Source: Ructibacterium sp965146665
GTDB taxonomy: Bacteria > Bacillota > Clostridia > Monoglobales > Monoglobaceae
DNA length: 64,000 bases
Direction of reading: 5' to 3'
Assembly: GCA_965146665.1 (NCBI GenBank)
Contig: CBCTHE010000004.1
Location: forward strand, 62,001 to 126,000
Shown here: one piece after another, positions 48,635 through 58,292 of the stretch
Position numbering within the stretch: the stretch's first letter is position 1
How the letters are laid out: each line of letters begins with the position of its first letter
The notes under the pieces: generated by a model
What the model was told of the DNA's origin: nothing
The model's database searches: none
What the model saw: only the letters and a program-made list of their open reading frames with translations
Made by a program: the position numbers and the translations under genes

Positions 48635-49348
48635 TTAGTTGTTTTTATTGATAATCCTGGATTGTGTCCCGCCGGTTTTGAGGTCAATGTACCGGACAAA
48701 CAGAGAGACCTTGTTCTCCTCGTTCAGGCTGTTCCAGATAGAATCCGCGAACTGTTCCATGTCGCCGGGGATCCGCACCGGCTTTGGCTCTCCCTCAAAG
48801 CTGGGCAGCGGGTCGCCGTCCCGCATATAGGTATGGATAAAATGTCCCTGTCCGGCAATGGGGTTGTTGTAGCCAAAGGTAAACCGCCGGCAGGAGGACG
48901 GATCGCCGTCCGCGCTTTTGAGGATGGACATGGCATAGTTGAACCCTTCCCCCTCCCGATGGATAATTCCGGAGATTCTGGGGGTGTAGTTGGGCGCATC
49001 CGGTTCAAATTCCCGGGTGCGCAGCGACTGCTCAAAGGTCATCTGCTTATCCATCAGCTCGTAGATGGTATCGGTCTGATCCCCGTTGGTGACAATGGTT
49101 TTTGTTCCCAGCACCCGCACCGGCGCATAGATAATCAGGGACGGATCTTCGAGCTTGGACGGATCAAACGCCTGCGTCCGGATTCCGTCGCCGTCCTCCA
49201 CAAAGATGCGGTTCCGGCTGTTAACGCTTCTGCCCATGATAAAATAGGCGGTCACAGCAGATCTGCCATCTTCGGATCTGCCAATCACGATTCCCCGGCC
49301 CGGATAGCTGTTATTTTTCAATTCTTCACAAAGATCAATGGTTTTCAC
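48635..49348 (-). CDS. PurO-type IMP cyclohydrolase
   Basis: 237 residues of the IMP_cyclohyd family (PF07826), known from archaeal PurO: YPGRGIVIGRSEDGRSAVTAYFIMGRSVNSRNRIF, LIIYAPVRVLG, NGDQTD, PNYTPRISGI and GYNNPIAGQGHFIHTYM. Closes FAICAR to IMP, completing the pathway with the neighbouring transformylase. The start is a GTG at 49348 with AAAGGAGT 6 nt upstream, 1 nt after the purN stop; longer in-frame starts lie inside purN. Confidence 0.9.
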   Translation of the reverse strand: MKTIDLCEELKNNSYPGRGIVIGRSEDGRSAVTAYFIMGRSVNSRNRIFVEDGDGIRTQAFDPSKLEDPSLIIYAPVRVLGTKTIVTNGDQTDTIYELMDKQMTFEQSLRTREFEPDAPNYTPRISGIIHREGEGFNYAMSILKSADGDPSSCRRFTFGYNNPIAGQGHFIHTYMRDGDPLPSFEGEPKPVRIPGDMEQFADSIWNSLNEENKVSLFVRYIDLKTGGTQSRIINKNN

Positions 49349-49349
49349 G

Positions 49350-49976
49350 TTAACACTCCTTTTTCTCTTCTGCCGCTTTGGGACAGATGCTTCCGCTGCA
49401 TACCAGCTCAACGGCCTGGGGAAGGATCTTCCATTCCGCCTCTTCCATGACCCGGCGCTGCAGGGTTTCCGGGGTATCATCCCCATGCACATCGACCGCC
49501 TTCTGCAGGATAATCCTGCCGCCGTCCGTGACCTCATTGACAAAATGCACTGTGGCCCCTGTCACCTTTACGCCGTAGTCCAGCGCCGCCTGATGAACTC
49601 TGAGCCCATAAAATCCGTCGCCGCAAAAGGACGGGATCAGAGAGGGATGAACATTGAGAATTCTATTCGGGTACGCGGAGAGGAAATTCTCGCCCAGAAT
49701 GGCCAGAAATCCCGCCAAAACCACTACGTCCACCCGCATTTTTTTCATATAGGCACAAAGGGCCTGGTCAAACGCCTCGCGGGAACCGCACGCCTTCCGG
49801 GTTATCACCTGTGCGTCAATCCCCGCCTGTCTGGCGCGCTCCAGGGCATAGACGCCGGGCTTGCTGGAAACCACAGTCACAATCCGCCCGCTGTGGATGA
49901 TTCCATCCCGCTGTGCGTCAATCAGAGCCTGCAGGTTGGTGCCGCCGCCGGAAACCAAAACACCGATATTCAGCAT
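49350..49976 (-). CDS. purN: Phosphoribosylglycinamide formyltransferase
   Basis: 208 residues. 10-formyl-THF-dependent GAR transformylase. VLVSGGGTNLQALIDA, LAGFLAILGENFLSAYPNRILNVHPSLIPSF (catalytic Asn-His), GATVHFVNEVTDGGRIILQ (catalytic Asp) are intact. Overlaps purM by 7 nt. Confidence 0.96.
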   Translation of the reverse strand: MLNIGVLVSGGGTNLQALIDAQRDGIIHSGRIVTVVSSKPGVYALERARQAGIDAQVITRKACGSREAFDQALCAYMKKMRVDVVVLAGFLAILGENFLSAYPNRILNVHPSLIPSFCGDGFYGLRVHQAALDYGVKVTGATVHFVNEVTDGGRIILQKAVDVHGDDTPETLQRRVMEEAEWKILPQAVELVCSGSICPKAAEEKKEC

Positions 49977-51007
49977 ATGTCGACTCCTTTTTCCCCGCTG
50001 ACGATTTCGCCGATGACTGCCGCTGTCTCTCCCTCGGCCGCAATGGCCGCCACGGCCTTGTCAGCCTGGTCCGCGGGCACTGCAAACATCAGCCCCACAC
50101 CCATGTTATAGGTGTTGAACATATCCCGCTCCGGCACATTGCCCAAATCCTGTATCATCTTGAAAATCGGCAGAACCTCAAAGCTGTTCTTGTCAATTTT
50201 CGCCCGGGTACCCTCCTTGAGCATCCGCGGGATATTCTCAATGAATCCGCCGCCGGTAATGTGGGAAACCGCCCGGACATCTGTCTTTGCAATGGCCGCC
50301 AGCAAGGGCTTCACATAGATTTTCGTAGGCGTCAGAAGCGCTTCTCCAATGGTCATGCCGAGTTCCTGGCTGTATTCACGCATCCGCTTGGCGCACTCAG
50401 GCGTGTCGTCAATCCGGAAAACCTTCCGCACCAGGGAATAACCATTGGAATGAACGCCGGAGGATTTTACGCCGATGATTACATTGCCTGCCTCCAGCTT
50501 TGAACCGTCAATGATCTTGTCCTTATCCACGATCCCAACGGAAAAACCCGCCAGATCATATTCCTCCGGGTCATAGAATCCGGGCATCTCTGCGGTCTCG
50601 CCGCCGATCAGCGCACAGCCGGCCTGTACGCAGCCGTCCGCAACACCCTTGACAATATCGGCCACACGCTCCGGCACATTTTTGCCCACCGCAATATAAT
50701 CCAGGAAAAACAGCGGTTTTGCACCACCGCAGGCAATGTCGTTGACACACATTGCCACACAATCCTGACCGACCGTATCATGCTTGTCCATGACAAACGC
50801 CAGTTTGAGCTTGGTTCCGACACCGTCCGTGCCCGAAACCAGCACCGGGTTCTGATACCCCCGGCCAAGCTCAAACAGGCCGCCAAAGCCGCCGATACCA
50901 GATATCACCCCAGGGATATTCGTGCGCTTGACATGCTGCTTCATCAGTTCAACAGCTCTGTAGCCTGCCTCTACATCCACACCCGCATTTTTATATGCCT
51001 GACTCAT
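49970..51007 (-). CDS. purM: Phosphoribosylformylglycinamidine cyclo-ligase
   Basis: 345 residues. ATP-dependent ring closure to AIR. GVDVEAGYRAVELMK, LVSGTDGVGTKLKLAF, CVNDIACGGAKPLFFLDYIA, IGGETAEMPGFY and HITGGGFIENIPRML are the family motifs. GAGGA lies before the ATG. Follows purE by 54 nt. Confidence 0.97.
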   Translation of the reverse strand: MSQAYKNAGVDVEAGYRAVELMKQHVKRTNIPGVISGIGGFGGLFELGRGYQNPVLVSGTDGVGTKLKLAFVMDKHDTVGQDCVAMCVNDIACGGAKPLFFLDYIAVGKNVPERVADIVKGVADGCVQAGCALIGGETAEMPGFYDPEEYDLAGFSVGIVDKDKIIDGSKLEAGNVIIGVKSSGVHSNGYSLVRKVFRIDDTPECAKRMREYSQELGMTIGEALLTPTKIYVKPLLAAIAKTDVRAVSHITGGGFIENIPRMLKEGTRAKIDKNSFEVLPIFKMIQDLGNVPERDMFNTYNMGVGLMFAVPADQADKAVAAIAAEGETAAVIGEIVSGEKGVDIC

Positions 51008-51061
51008 TCTTTATCCTCCTCAATTTGACACTTTTGCGCCGTCATACAGCGCATTATGTAT

Positions 51062-51559
51062 TTACAGATTTCCCAGTTCTTCCTGAAGTTTCGCATCCTT
51101 TTCCAGGACGCCTGCCGCCATGTCCGTCTTAAACTGCTCCAGCTTCTCCGCAAGGCCGTCATCAGAGAGCGCCAGCATCTGGACCGCCAAAATACCCGCA
51201 TTGTCCGCGCCATTGACCGCCACTGTAGCAACCGGAATGCCGGTTGGCATCTGTACCATGGAAAGCAGGGAATCCAGTCCGTCCATCAGCGAGGACCGAA
51301 TGGGAAGCGCGATCACAGGCAGTGTGGTATAAGCCGCAATCACACCACCCAGATGCGCTGCCTTTCCAGCCGCCGCAATGATAACCTTTACGCCCCGTTC
51401 CTTTGCCCCTTTTGCAAACGCCTCCGCCTGACAGGGCGTCCGGTGTGCGGAAATCACATGTGCCTCAAATTCCACGCCAAAATTCCTCAGCTGATCAATG
51501 GCCCCTTTTACCACAGGCAGATCAGAATTACTTCCCATTACAATCGCAACTTGTGCCAT
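51062..51559 (-). CDS. purE: N5-carboxyaminoimidazole ribonucleotide mutase
   Basis: 165 residues. VAIVMGSNSDLPVVKGA, VISAHRTPCQAEAF (catalytic His), AAAGKAAHLGGVIAAYTTLPVIALPI and GIPVATVAVNGADNAGILAV are PurE motifs. AAGKAAHL rather than the class I AGxAAHLPG with Gly is seen, close to class I forms; whether PurK is used cannot be seen here. Start ATG 51559, GGAG at 9 nt. Confidence 0.95.
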   Translation of the reverse strand: MAQVAIVMGSNSDLPVVKGAIDQLRNFGVEFEAHVISAHRTPCQAEAFAKGAKERGVKVIIAAAGKAAHLGGVIAAYTTLPVIALPIRSSLMDGLDSLLSMVQMPTGIPVATVAVNGADNAGILAVQMLALSDDGLAEKLEQFKTDMAAGVLEKDAKLQEELGNL

Positions 51560-51664
51560 ACTTTTCAATCTCCTTTTTCCTGTTGATATGATATATTGCA
51601 CGCTGCCTTCCGGCAGTTGATCGAATTCTTTGCATTCAGACTGATCCATTCACAGCAGAAGCCT

Positions 51665-52939
51665 TCATTCCTCCGTCTTTTCCGGATAGAAAGCCCCTGC
51701 TGTTTTCATGGCGGCGGAGAACTTCGCCGCCTGTTTTTCACGGCTGTAGACAAACACCCCGTCCACCATGGTATAGGCCACGTCGCTCCCCCTGACCGCA
51801 TAGGACAGATTTGAAATCGTATTATGGTTCGGGCTCAGATGCGGTACATCAAAGTCCACAAGGATAAGGTCGGCCAAATACCCTTCTTTCAGGAGGCCCA
51901 AATCCTCATACCCCAGTGCGCGCGCACCGTTCACCGTGGCCATTTTCAGAGTCTCCCAGGCCGGAAGGACCGTGGGCTGGCGGGTGACCCCCTTATGCAG
52001 AATTCCGGCCAGCTTAATTTCTTCAAACAGATCCAGATTATTGTTGCTGGACGCGCCGTCTGTGCCCAGCGCTACATTGACGCCGCGCCCGCACAGCTTG
52101 GGAATCTCAGCCACACCGGAAGCGAGCTTCAAATTGCTGACCGGGTTATGGACGACTGCGGCGCCGGCGGCTTTCAGGATTTCCATGTCACCGTCAGAGA
52201 GCCAGACGCCATGGGCCGCTGTCACCGGAAGCTCAAACATTCCCGTCTCCCGCATCAGCTCCGCCGGGCTCATCCCATAGTCGCGCTGACAATCCTCGTT
52301 TTCCGTCAGGGTCTCGGACAAATGGGTATGCAGGCGCAGTCCGTGTTCTCCCGCAAACGCCGCGCACCGGCGGAGCGTCTCCGGCGAACAGGTATAGACC
52401 GCATGGGGTGAAATCCCCACCCGGAGCCGTCCGCTTCCCTTTTTTGTCTGTTCAATCAGCTTTTCGGTTTTCTCCAGCTTCATCTCCAATACCGAATCGG
52501 TGATTCCCTCATTCAGAATTCCCCGAATTCCCAGCAACTCCGCCGCTTTGGCCGTTTCCTCCTGAAAGAAATACATATCGTTAAAGCAGGTGGTGCCGGT
52601 TGACAGCATCTCCATGATTCCATTGACGCTTCCCGCGTACACCTGTGCAGAGGTCAGGGTGTCCTCAAAGGGGAATATTTTTTGGAAGAGCCAGTCCTGA
52701 AGATTCATGTCATCCGCGTAACTGCGGAGCAGGGTCATGGCCGTATGGGTATGGGCATTGACCAGTCCGGGCATGGCCACCTTTCCGTCGCCGTCCATCA
52801 CCCGGTCAAAGTGCCCCGCGGGCTTCTGTGCCCCCACATAGGATATCCGGTTCCCCTCAACCAGAATATAGGCTCCTTCAATGAGCGGACATTCCTCGCG
52901 CATGGTGACCGCTGTCACATTATAGATCAGTATACTCAT
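51665..52939 (-). CDS. mtaD: 5-methylthioadenosine/S-adenosylhomocysteine deaminase family amidohydrolase
   Basis: 424 residues of the TrzN/MtaD amidohydrolase barrel: metal motif VNAHTHTAMTLLR, STGTTCFNDMYFF, THLSETLTE, AAHGVWLSD, VVHNPVSNLKLASG and LGTDGASSNNNLDLFEE. Predicted to deaminate SAH and MTA to the inosine forms. Start overlaps luxS as ATGA. With punA and luxS it forms a tight unit for S-adenosylmethionine by-products. Confidence 0.9.
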   Translation of the reverse strand: MSILIYNVTAVTMREECPLIEGAYILVEGNRISYVGAQKPAGHFDRVMDGDGKVAMPGLVNAHTHTAMTLLRSYADDMNLQDWLFQKIFPFEDTLTSAQVYAGSVNGIMEMLSTGTTCFNDMYFFQEETAKAAELLGIRGILNEGITDSVLEMKLEKTEKLIEQTKKGSGRLRVGISPHAVYTCSPETLRRCAAFAGEHGLRLHTHLSETLTENEDCQRDYGMSPAELMRETGMFELPVTAAHGVWLSDGDMEILKAAGAAVVHNPVSNLKLASGVAEIPKLCGRGVNVALGTDGASSNNNLDLFEEIKLAGILHKGVTRQPTVLPAWETLKMATVNGARALGYEDLGLLKEGYLADLILVDFDVPHLSPNHNTISNLSYAVRGSDVAYTMVDGVFVYSREKQAAKFSAAMKTAGAFYPEKTEE

Positions 52940-53394
52940 GACTCATACCTCATATCTTCCGGTGTTTTGTCCTTTATTTTATCATAATACCGCTTTGCCT
53001 CCTGTTTTGCAAGAGCCAAGTCCAAATTTCGGTAATTTCCACATTCTATCTCACTTGCGCCGGGCATTTCTCCGTGATATTCCATGACAGCCAGCAGGGT
53101 CTCCTTCACAAGGCGGAGGTTCCCGGCATGGTCCGGATTCCGCACCAGCAAATAAAATCCGGTCTGGCATCCCATGGGGCCAAAGTATATGATCTCATTT
53201 CCGGCCGCAGAATTCCGGACCAGTGTGGCGAACATGTGCTCCAGAGAGTGCAGGGCGCTGTTGGAGAGGAGGTCCCCGGTGTTTGGTCGGCGCATACGCA
53301 GGTCATAGGTCACAACATCTCCGTCAATCCGGGAAATATACATCCCCTCGCTGATTTTTCTGTGATCCACTGTAAAGCTCGCAATTTTATTCAA
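52936..53394 (-). CDS. luxS: S-ribosylhomocysteine lyase (LuxS)
   Basis: 152 residues. Iron/zinc site HSLEHMFATLVRN and the later GCQTGFYLL, with the conserved Cys near residue 84-86 of relatives seen as GPMGCQTGF. Cleaves S-ribosylhomocysteine to homocysteine and the AI-2 precursor DPD. It overlaps punA by 4 nt and mtaD by 4 nt. Confidence 0.95.
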   Translation of the reverse strand: MNKIASFTVDHRKISEGMYISRIDGDVVTYDLRMRRPNTGDLLSNSALHSLEHMFATLVRNSAAGNEIIYFGPMGCQTGFYLLVRNPDHAGNLRLVKETLLAVMEYHGEMPGASEIECGNYRNLDLALAKQEAKRYYDKIKDKTPEDMRYES

Positions 53395-54194
53395 AGCCGC
53401 TCAACCACCTTTATGATAAGATTTTGCAGACGTTCCCGCGCCTGCTGTTCCGCCCGGTCAATGACCGCCTGATTCAAGCCTCCGTTTTCCATGCCGGCGG
53501 CCATATTGGTGACACAGGACAGTCCCAGAACCCGCAGGCCGCAGTGCACGGCTGTGATGACCTCCGGAACGGTGGACATTCCCACCAGGTCCGCCCCCAG
53601 AAGCCGCAGCATTCGTATTTCGGCAGGCGTCTCAAACTGCGGACCGCCCATATAGGCATAGACCCCCTCCGGCAGTTCAAAGCCCAGCTCCTTTGCCGCT
53701 TCCCTGGCATGCGCACACAGCTCCGGCGCATAGGCTTGGGTCATATCAAAAAATCGTCCGCCAAAGCCGTCCGGGTTCTCACCTCGAAGGGGACTCTCCA
53801 GATCGAATTTGATATGGTCTGTGATCAGTACCACATCCCCGGGCGCATAGGCCTCATTGATGCCGCCGGCCGCGTTGGTCACGATCAGGTTTTCCACGCC
53901 AAGGGCGGCCATGGTCTGTACCGGCATTGCCAGCTGCCGCATGGGATAGCCCTCGTAAAAATGAACCCGTCCCTGCATGACAATCACGCTGCGGCCGCCC
54001 AGCCTGCCCGCCAGAAACCGGCCCGCATGCCCGTCAACCGTGGAAACCGGAAATCCCGGCACCTCCGCGTAGGGAACCGCCGCGGCATCTGCCAGCGCCT
54101 CTGCCGCCCGGCCCAGACCGGTTCCCAAAATAATTCCGGTTTCAGGCGTAAAACCGATTCTTTCCCTTATATAATCCGCCGCCCGTCTGTACAT
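53391..54194 (-). CDS. punA: Purine nucleoside phosphorylase
   Basis: 267 residues of the trimeric PNP family: GIILGTGLGRAAEAL (phosphate loop), VMQGRVHFYEGYPM, TNAAGGINEAYAPGDVVLI, YMGGPQFETPAEIRML (purine-site Glu) and LVGMSTVPEVITA. Phosphorolysis of inosine/guanosine or, in this setting, possibly methylthioinosine. GGAGCGG lies before the ATG. First gene of a 4-nt-overlapping trio with luxS and mtaD. Confidence 0.94.
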   Translation of the reverse strand: MYRRAADYIRERIGFTPETGIILGTGLGRAAEALADAAAVPYAEVPGFPVSTVDGHAGRFLAGRLGGRSVIVMQGRVHFYEGYPMRQLAMPVQTMAALGVENLIVTNAAGGINEAYAPGDVVLITDHIKFDLESPLRGENPDGFGGRFFDMTQAYAPELCAHAREAAKELGFELPEGVYAYMGGPQFETPAEIRMLRLLGADLVGMSTVPEVITAVHCGLRVLGLSCVTNMAAGMENGGLNQAVIDRAEQQARERLQNLIIKVVERL

Positions 54195-54276
54195 GATGAC
54201 CGCTCCTTTTACTCAATAATTTGTGTGTAATTCCCATCCCGTTCACTCCTCCGTCATTGCCTCTCCTGTCAAAACA

Positions 54277-54310
54277 GCCGGGCGCATACGCCCAAACGGG
54301 AGTATGCGCC
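54277..54310 (-). terminator. Hairpin after purL, possible partial terminator
   Basis: GGCGCATAC / GTATGCGCC nine-bp stem with an inner CCC/GGG, 11 nt after the purL stop. The U run is poor (CGGCTGTTTT), so read-through to punA is likely. Confidence 0.5.
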
Positions 54311-54321
54311 TAAGTTTCCGG

Positions 54322-57300
54322 CTATTTAAAATACTTTACGCCGGATTCAAAAATTTTCTGATCCTTATCGCCCGGAATGTTCTTGAACACGTCCTCCTTG
54401 AACCGTTCCGAGTGCCCCATTTTGCCGAGAATCCGGCCGTCCGCGCTGGTGATTCCCTCAATGGCGTAATAGGAGCCGTTGGGGTTATACGGCATCTCAT
54501 AGGTGGGCTCTCCCGCGAGATCCACATACTGCGTCGCGATCTGGCCGTTTTTCTCCATTTCCGCAATGATCTCCGGGCTTGCCACAAACCGTCCCTCACC
54601 GTGGGAGACTGCCACCTGATGAATGTCCCCCAGCTTCACGCCGCTGAACCACGGGGATTTCACAGAGGAAATCCGCGTGGATACGATCTGTGACACATGG
54701 CGTCCAATCGTGTTAAAGGTCAGGGTCGGGCAGGTATCATCCACCTTTCTGATTTCGCCGAAGGGCACCAGCCCCAGCTTAATCAGCGCCTGGAAGCCGT
54801 TGCAGATCCCCAGCATCAGGCCGTCTCGCTGATAGAGCAGTTCCATGACCGCCTCCTTGACCCGTTCGTTTTCAAAGGCCGCCTTGATAAATTTCCCGGA
54901 TCCGTCCGGCTCGTCGCCGCCGCTGAATCCGCCGGGGAGCATAATGATCTGCGCCTGCCTGATCGAATCCACAAACCGGCTGATGGAATCCTCAATATGG
55001 GAGGGCTTAAGATTTTTGAACACCTGTACGTCCGCGGTTCCGCCTGCACGCTCAAAGGCCCTGGCTGAGTCGTATTCACAGTTGGTCCCGGGAAATGCCG
55101 GAATGAACACGCGGGGCTTTAAAAAGGTCTGAGACGGTTTGAACTGCACCCGTTCGCCAAAGGCAAAGGTCTTCATGCCGGCGTCCTCACAGTCGGTCCG
55201 GGTGGCAAACACATCCTCCAGCGGCGCCTGCCAGGCCGCCAGTATATCGTCCAGCGCAACCGTCTCTCCGGCAATCCGGATCACCGGCTCTTCCGTGGTA
55301 TGGCCAATCTTGACAACATCCACCATATCGCCCATAAACCCGGTCGCCCCAAGGCCGTCCACCTCCAGAACAATACTGCCGCAGCAGGCCTTAAACAGTT
55401 CGCTCTTGTCACAGCAGTCCGTAAATTCAAAACCGATCCGGTTGCCGAAGCCCATTTTGCAGACCGCTTCCATCACACCGCCGAACCCGACCGCCCAGGC
55501 GGATTTGACCAGTTTGATCTTCGTATCGCCGATCATCATGGCCACCATGTCATACAGGGCCTTCAAGCTCTCAAAGTCCGGCATCTGATTTTCGCCGTAT
55601 TTGGGCTTCAGCCAGAACACCAGGTTGTTTCCGCTCTTAAACTCACTCGAGGACGCGGTTTTTGCCGAGAGCGGCGCCACCGCAAAGGAGGTCAGGGTGG
55701 GGGGGACGTCTATGTCATTAAAGGAGCCGGACATACTGTCCTTTCCCCCAATCGCCGCAATTTCCAGCTTTTCCTGGACAAGATACCCACCCAGCAGAGC
55801 CGCCAGCGGCTTGCCCCAGCGTTCCGGATCTGTGCCCAGCCGCTCAAAATACTCCTGAAAGGTCAGATAAATGTCCTTATAGTCCGCCCCCGCGCAGACA
55901 GCGCGTGTCACGGAATCCACCACCGCATAGACCGCCCCCAGGAAGGGATTCGCCTTTGAAATCTTCGGATTATAGCCAAAGGCCATCACAGTGGCCGTGT
56001 TGGTTTCTTTGTGAAGCACAGGGATCTTTGCGACCATGTTCTGCTGCGGCGTGAGCTGGTATTTCCCGCCGTAGGGCATGAACACGGAACCCGCGCCGAT
56101 GGTGCTGTCAAACCGCTCCACCAGTCCCTTCTGGGACGCGACATTCAGGCCGCTCATCAAATCCAGAATTTTCTCCTTCCAGGAATTTCCCTTGGGCGCG
56201 GCGTCAAACAGGGCACTGTCATAGCTGCCCGCCGGTACGCAGACATCATTATGCTTTTCCGCCCCGTTGGTATTGAGAAAATCTCTGCTGATGTCACAGA
56301 TGGTCTTTCCGCGCCAATCCATGACCAGCCGGTTGGTGTCGGTGACCTCAGCCACCACCACAGCCTCCAGATTTTCCACATCAGCCGCCTCAATGAACCG
56401 CTGGGCATCCTTGGCGCGGACAACCACTGCCATCCGCTCCTGGGACTCGGAAATCGCCAGTTCTGTGCCATCCAGACCCTCATATTTTTTTGGCACTCTG
56501 TCCAGATCAATCCTCAGGCCGTCCGCCAGCTCTCCAATGGCAACCGACACACCGCCGGCGCCAAAGTCGTTGCAGCGGCGGATCAAATTGGTGACCTCTT
56601 TTTTCCGGAAGAGCCGCTGAAGCTTGCGCTCCACCGGCGCGTTCCCCTTCTGTACCTCCGCGCCGCAGGATTCCAGGGAGCTGTCATCGTGCGCTTTGGA
56701 AGAACCGGTGGCACCGCCGCAGCCGTCCCGTCCGGTCATGCCGCCCAGGAGAATGACCGCATCTCCAGGCTCCGGCACCTCGCGAATGACATTTTCCTTT
56801 GGCGCCGCGGCAATGACCGCGCCGATCTCCATCCTTTTCGCCACATAGCCCTCATCATAGATCTCCGCCACCTGTCCGGTGGCAAGGCCGATCTGGTTGC
56901 CGTAGGAGCTGTAGCCCTGCGCCGCGCCCACAGTGATCTTCCGCTGGGGAAGCTTTCCCTTCATGGTGTCCTTGAGGGTGGTTCTGGGATCTCCGGAACC
57001 GGTCACGCGCATGGCCTGGTAAACGTAGGAACGGCCGGACAGCGGATCCCGGATGGCGCCGCCAAGGCAGGTGGCCGCGCCGCCAAAGGGCTCAATTTCG
57101 GTGGGGTGGTTGTGGGTCTCGTTCTTAAACATCACCAGCCAGGTCTCAGCAGTGCCGTCAGTCATCTCCACCTCTACCTCTATGCTGCAGGCGTTGATCT
57201 CCTCAGATTCATCCAGGGCGGTCAGCAGACCGCGTTTTTTCAGTTCCTTGCCCGCAATGGTGGCAATGTCCATCAGACAGATGTTTTTGTGCCGGTCCCC

Positions 57301-58077
57301 ATAGACAAAGCCGCGGGATTTCAGGTAGTCCTCGTAGACCCCTGCAACCAGCTTGTCCTGTATATCCACATGGTCCAGAATGGTTGAAAAGGTGGTGTGC
57401 CGGCAATGGTCTGACCAATAGGTGTCGATCATCCGCACCTCCGTTATGGTAGGATTTCGCTTTTCTGTGTCTTTGAAATAGCTTTGGCAGAATTTGATGT
57501 CGTCCAAATCCATGGCAAGCCCCATCTCGCCGGCCAATGCCGCAAGCCCTGCCGTGTCCAGATCAATGAAACCTTCCAGCACCCTGACATCCTCCGGAAC
57601 CTCCAGCCGGTCCTCCAGCGTCTCCGGCTTCTCAAAGCCAGCCAGCCGGGATTCCACGGGATTCACGCAGTATTCCTCTGCGGCCCGCAGTTCTCCGTCG
57701 CTGACCGCGCCCAGAAGGACCACGATCTTGGCGGTTCTAACCCGCGGCTTATCCCCGCCGGTCATAATCTGAACGCACTGGGCCGCGCTGTCCGCCCGCT
57801 GGTCAAACTGGCCGGGCAGATATTCCATGGCAAAATATTTTCCCTCGGGTATATCCAGCGTCTCCATGGTCAGCGTGTCCACCTGGGGCTCCGCGAAAAC
57901 CGTGGGCTTGGTCAGTTCCAGCTCTGCGTCGCTGAGGCCTTCCACGTCATAGCGGTTGATGATCCGCACCCCGGTCAGTCCCTGCAATCCCAGGTTCTCC
58001 CTGAGATCATGGCACATGGCGCGCGCCTCAATGTCAAAGCCCTTTTTCTTCTCTACAAACAGTCGTTTTATGCTCAT
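54322..58077 (-). CDS. purL: Phosphoribosylformylglycinamidine synthase, single-chain
   Basis: 1251 residues, the large single-polypeptide PurL (synthetase plus glutaminase), whereas many Firmicutes use a PurS-PurQ-PurL complex. N-terminal PurS-like domain (about 1-160); synthetase halves with FKNETHNHPTEIEPFGGAATCLGG and GAGGVSVAIGE; and C-terminal glutaminase with FPGTNCEYDSARAF, LGICNGFQALIKLGL (catalytic Cys) and SHGEGRF (His). GGAG lies 8 nt before the ATG. Transcribed from its own promoter and followed by punA. Confidence 0.97.
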   Translation of the reverse strand: MSIKRLFVEKKKGFDIEARAMCHDLRENLGLQGLTGVRIINRYDVEGLSDAELELTKPTVFAEPQVDTLTMETLDIPEGKYFAMEYLPGQFDQRADSAAQCVQIMTGGDKPRVRTAKIVVLLGAVSDGELRAAEEYCVNPVESRLAGFEKPETLEDRLEVPEDVRVLEGFIDLDTAGLAALAGEMGLAMDLDDIKFCQSYFKDTEKRNPTITEVRMIDTYWSDHCRHTTFSTILDHVDIQDKLVAGVYEDYLKSRGFVYGDRHKNICLMDIATIAGKELKKRGLLTALDESEEINACSIEVEVEMTDGTAETWLVMFKNETHNHPTEIEPFGGAATCLGGAIRDPLSGRSYVYQAMRVTGSGDPRTTLKDTMKGKLPQRKITVGAAQGYSSYGNQIGLATGQVAEIYDEGYVAKRMEIGAVIAAAPKENVIREVPEPGDAVILLGGMTGRDGCGGATGSSKAHDDSSLESCGAEVQKGNAPVERKLQRLFRKKEVTNLIRRCNDFGAGGVSVAIGELADGLRIDLDRVPKKYEGLDGTELAISESQERMAVVVRAKDAQRFIEAADVENLEAVVVAEVTDTNRLVMDWRGKTICDISRDFLNTNGAEKHNDVCVPAGSYDSALFDAAPKGNSWKEKILDLMSGLNVASQKGLVERFDSTIGAGSVFMPYGGKYQLTPQQNMVAKIPVLHKETNTATVMAFGYNPKISKANPFLGAVYAVVDSVTRAVCAGADYKDIYLTFQEYFERLGTDPERWGKPLAALLGGYLVQEKLEIAAIGGKDSMSGSFNDIDVPPTLTSFAVAPLSAKTASSSEFKSGNNLVFWLKPKYGENQMPDFESLKALYDMVAMMIGDTKIKLVKSAWAVGFGGVMEAVCKMGFGNRIGFEFTDCCDKSELFKACCGSIVLEVDGLGATGFMGDMVDVVKIGHTTEEPVIRIAGETVALDDILAAWQAPLEDVFATRTDCEDAGMKTFAFGERVQFKPSQTFLKPRVFIPAFPGTNCEYDSARAFERAGGTADVQVFKNLKPSHIEDSISRFVDSIRQAQIIMLPGGFSGGDEPDGSGKFIKAAFENERVKEAVMELLYQRDGLMLGICNGFQALIKLGLVPFGEIRKVDDTCPTLTFNTIGRHVSQIVSTRISSVKSPWFSGVKLGDIHQVAVSHGEGRFVASPEIIAEMEKNGQIATQYVDLAGEPTYEMPYNPNGSYYAIEGITSADGRILGKMGHSERFKEDVFKNIPGDKDQKIFESGVKYFK

Positions 58078-58161
58078 TCCTACCGCTCCATTCTGTTATT
58101 TCATGATTCATATTATCCACAGGAAGGAAGTCGAAAAAAGAAAATTCGAATCCTATTTTAC

Positions 58162-58190
58162 ATTTTAATAATAAACCCTGGGTTTGTCAA
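58162..58190 (-). promoter_or_regulatory. Promoter of the purL operon
   Basis: TTGACA (58190-58185), 17-nt spacer containing the palindromic AACCCAGGGTTT, TAAAAT (58167-58162). The spacer palindrome could be an operator. No purine riboswitch or PurR box was recognised in the roughly 78-nt leader. Confidence 0.78.
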
Positions 58191-58239
58191 GAAAAATACA
58201 CGGAAAACTTGCTTTGGACAGCATCCTTTTTACAATGTG

Positions 58240-58285
58240 AAAAGATCCCCCGGCACCGGAAATACCGGTTCCTGAGGGATCTTTT
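58240..58285 (-). terminator. Terminator of bofA
   Basis: AAAAGATCCC / GGGATCTTTT stem enclosing an inner CCGG hairpin, 8 nt after the bofA stop. Confidence 0.8.
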
Positions 58286-58292
58286 GCGATTT

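Noticed and set aside
58078..58190. Purine riboswitch or PurR box before purL
   Set aside because: No paired-loop core of the purine aptamer and no PurR consensus pair; only a small palindrome in the promoter spacer.
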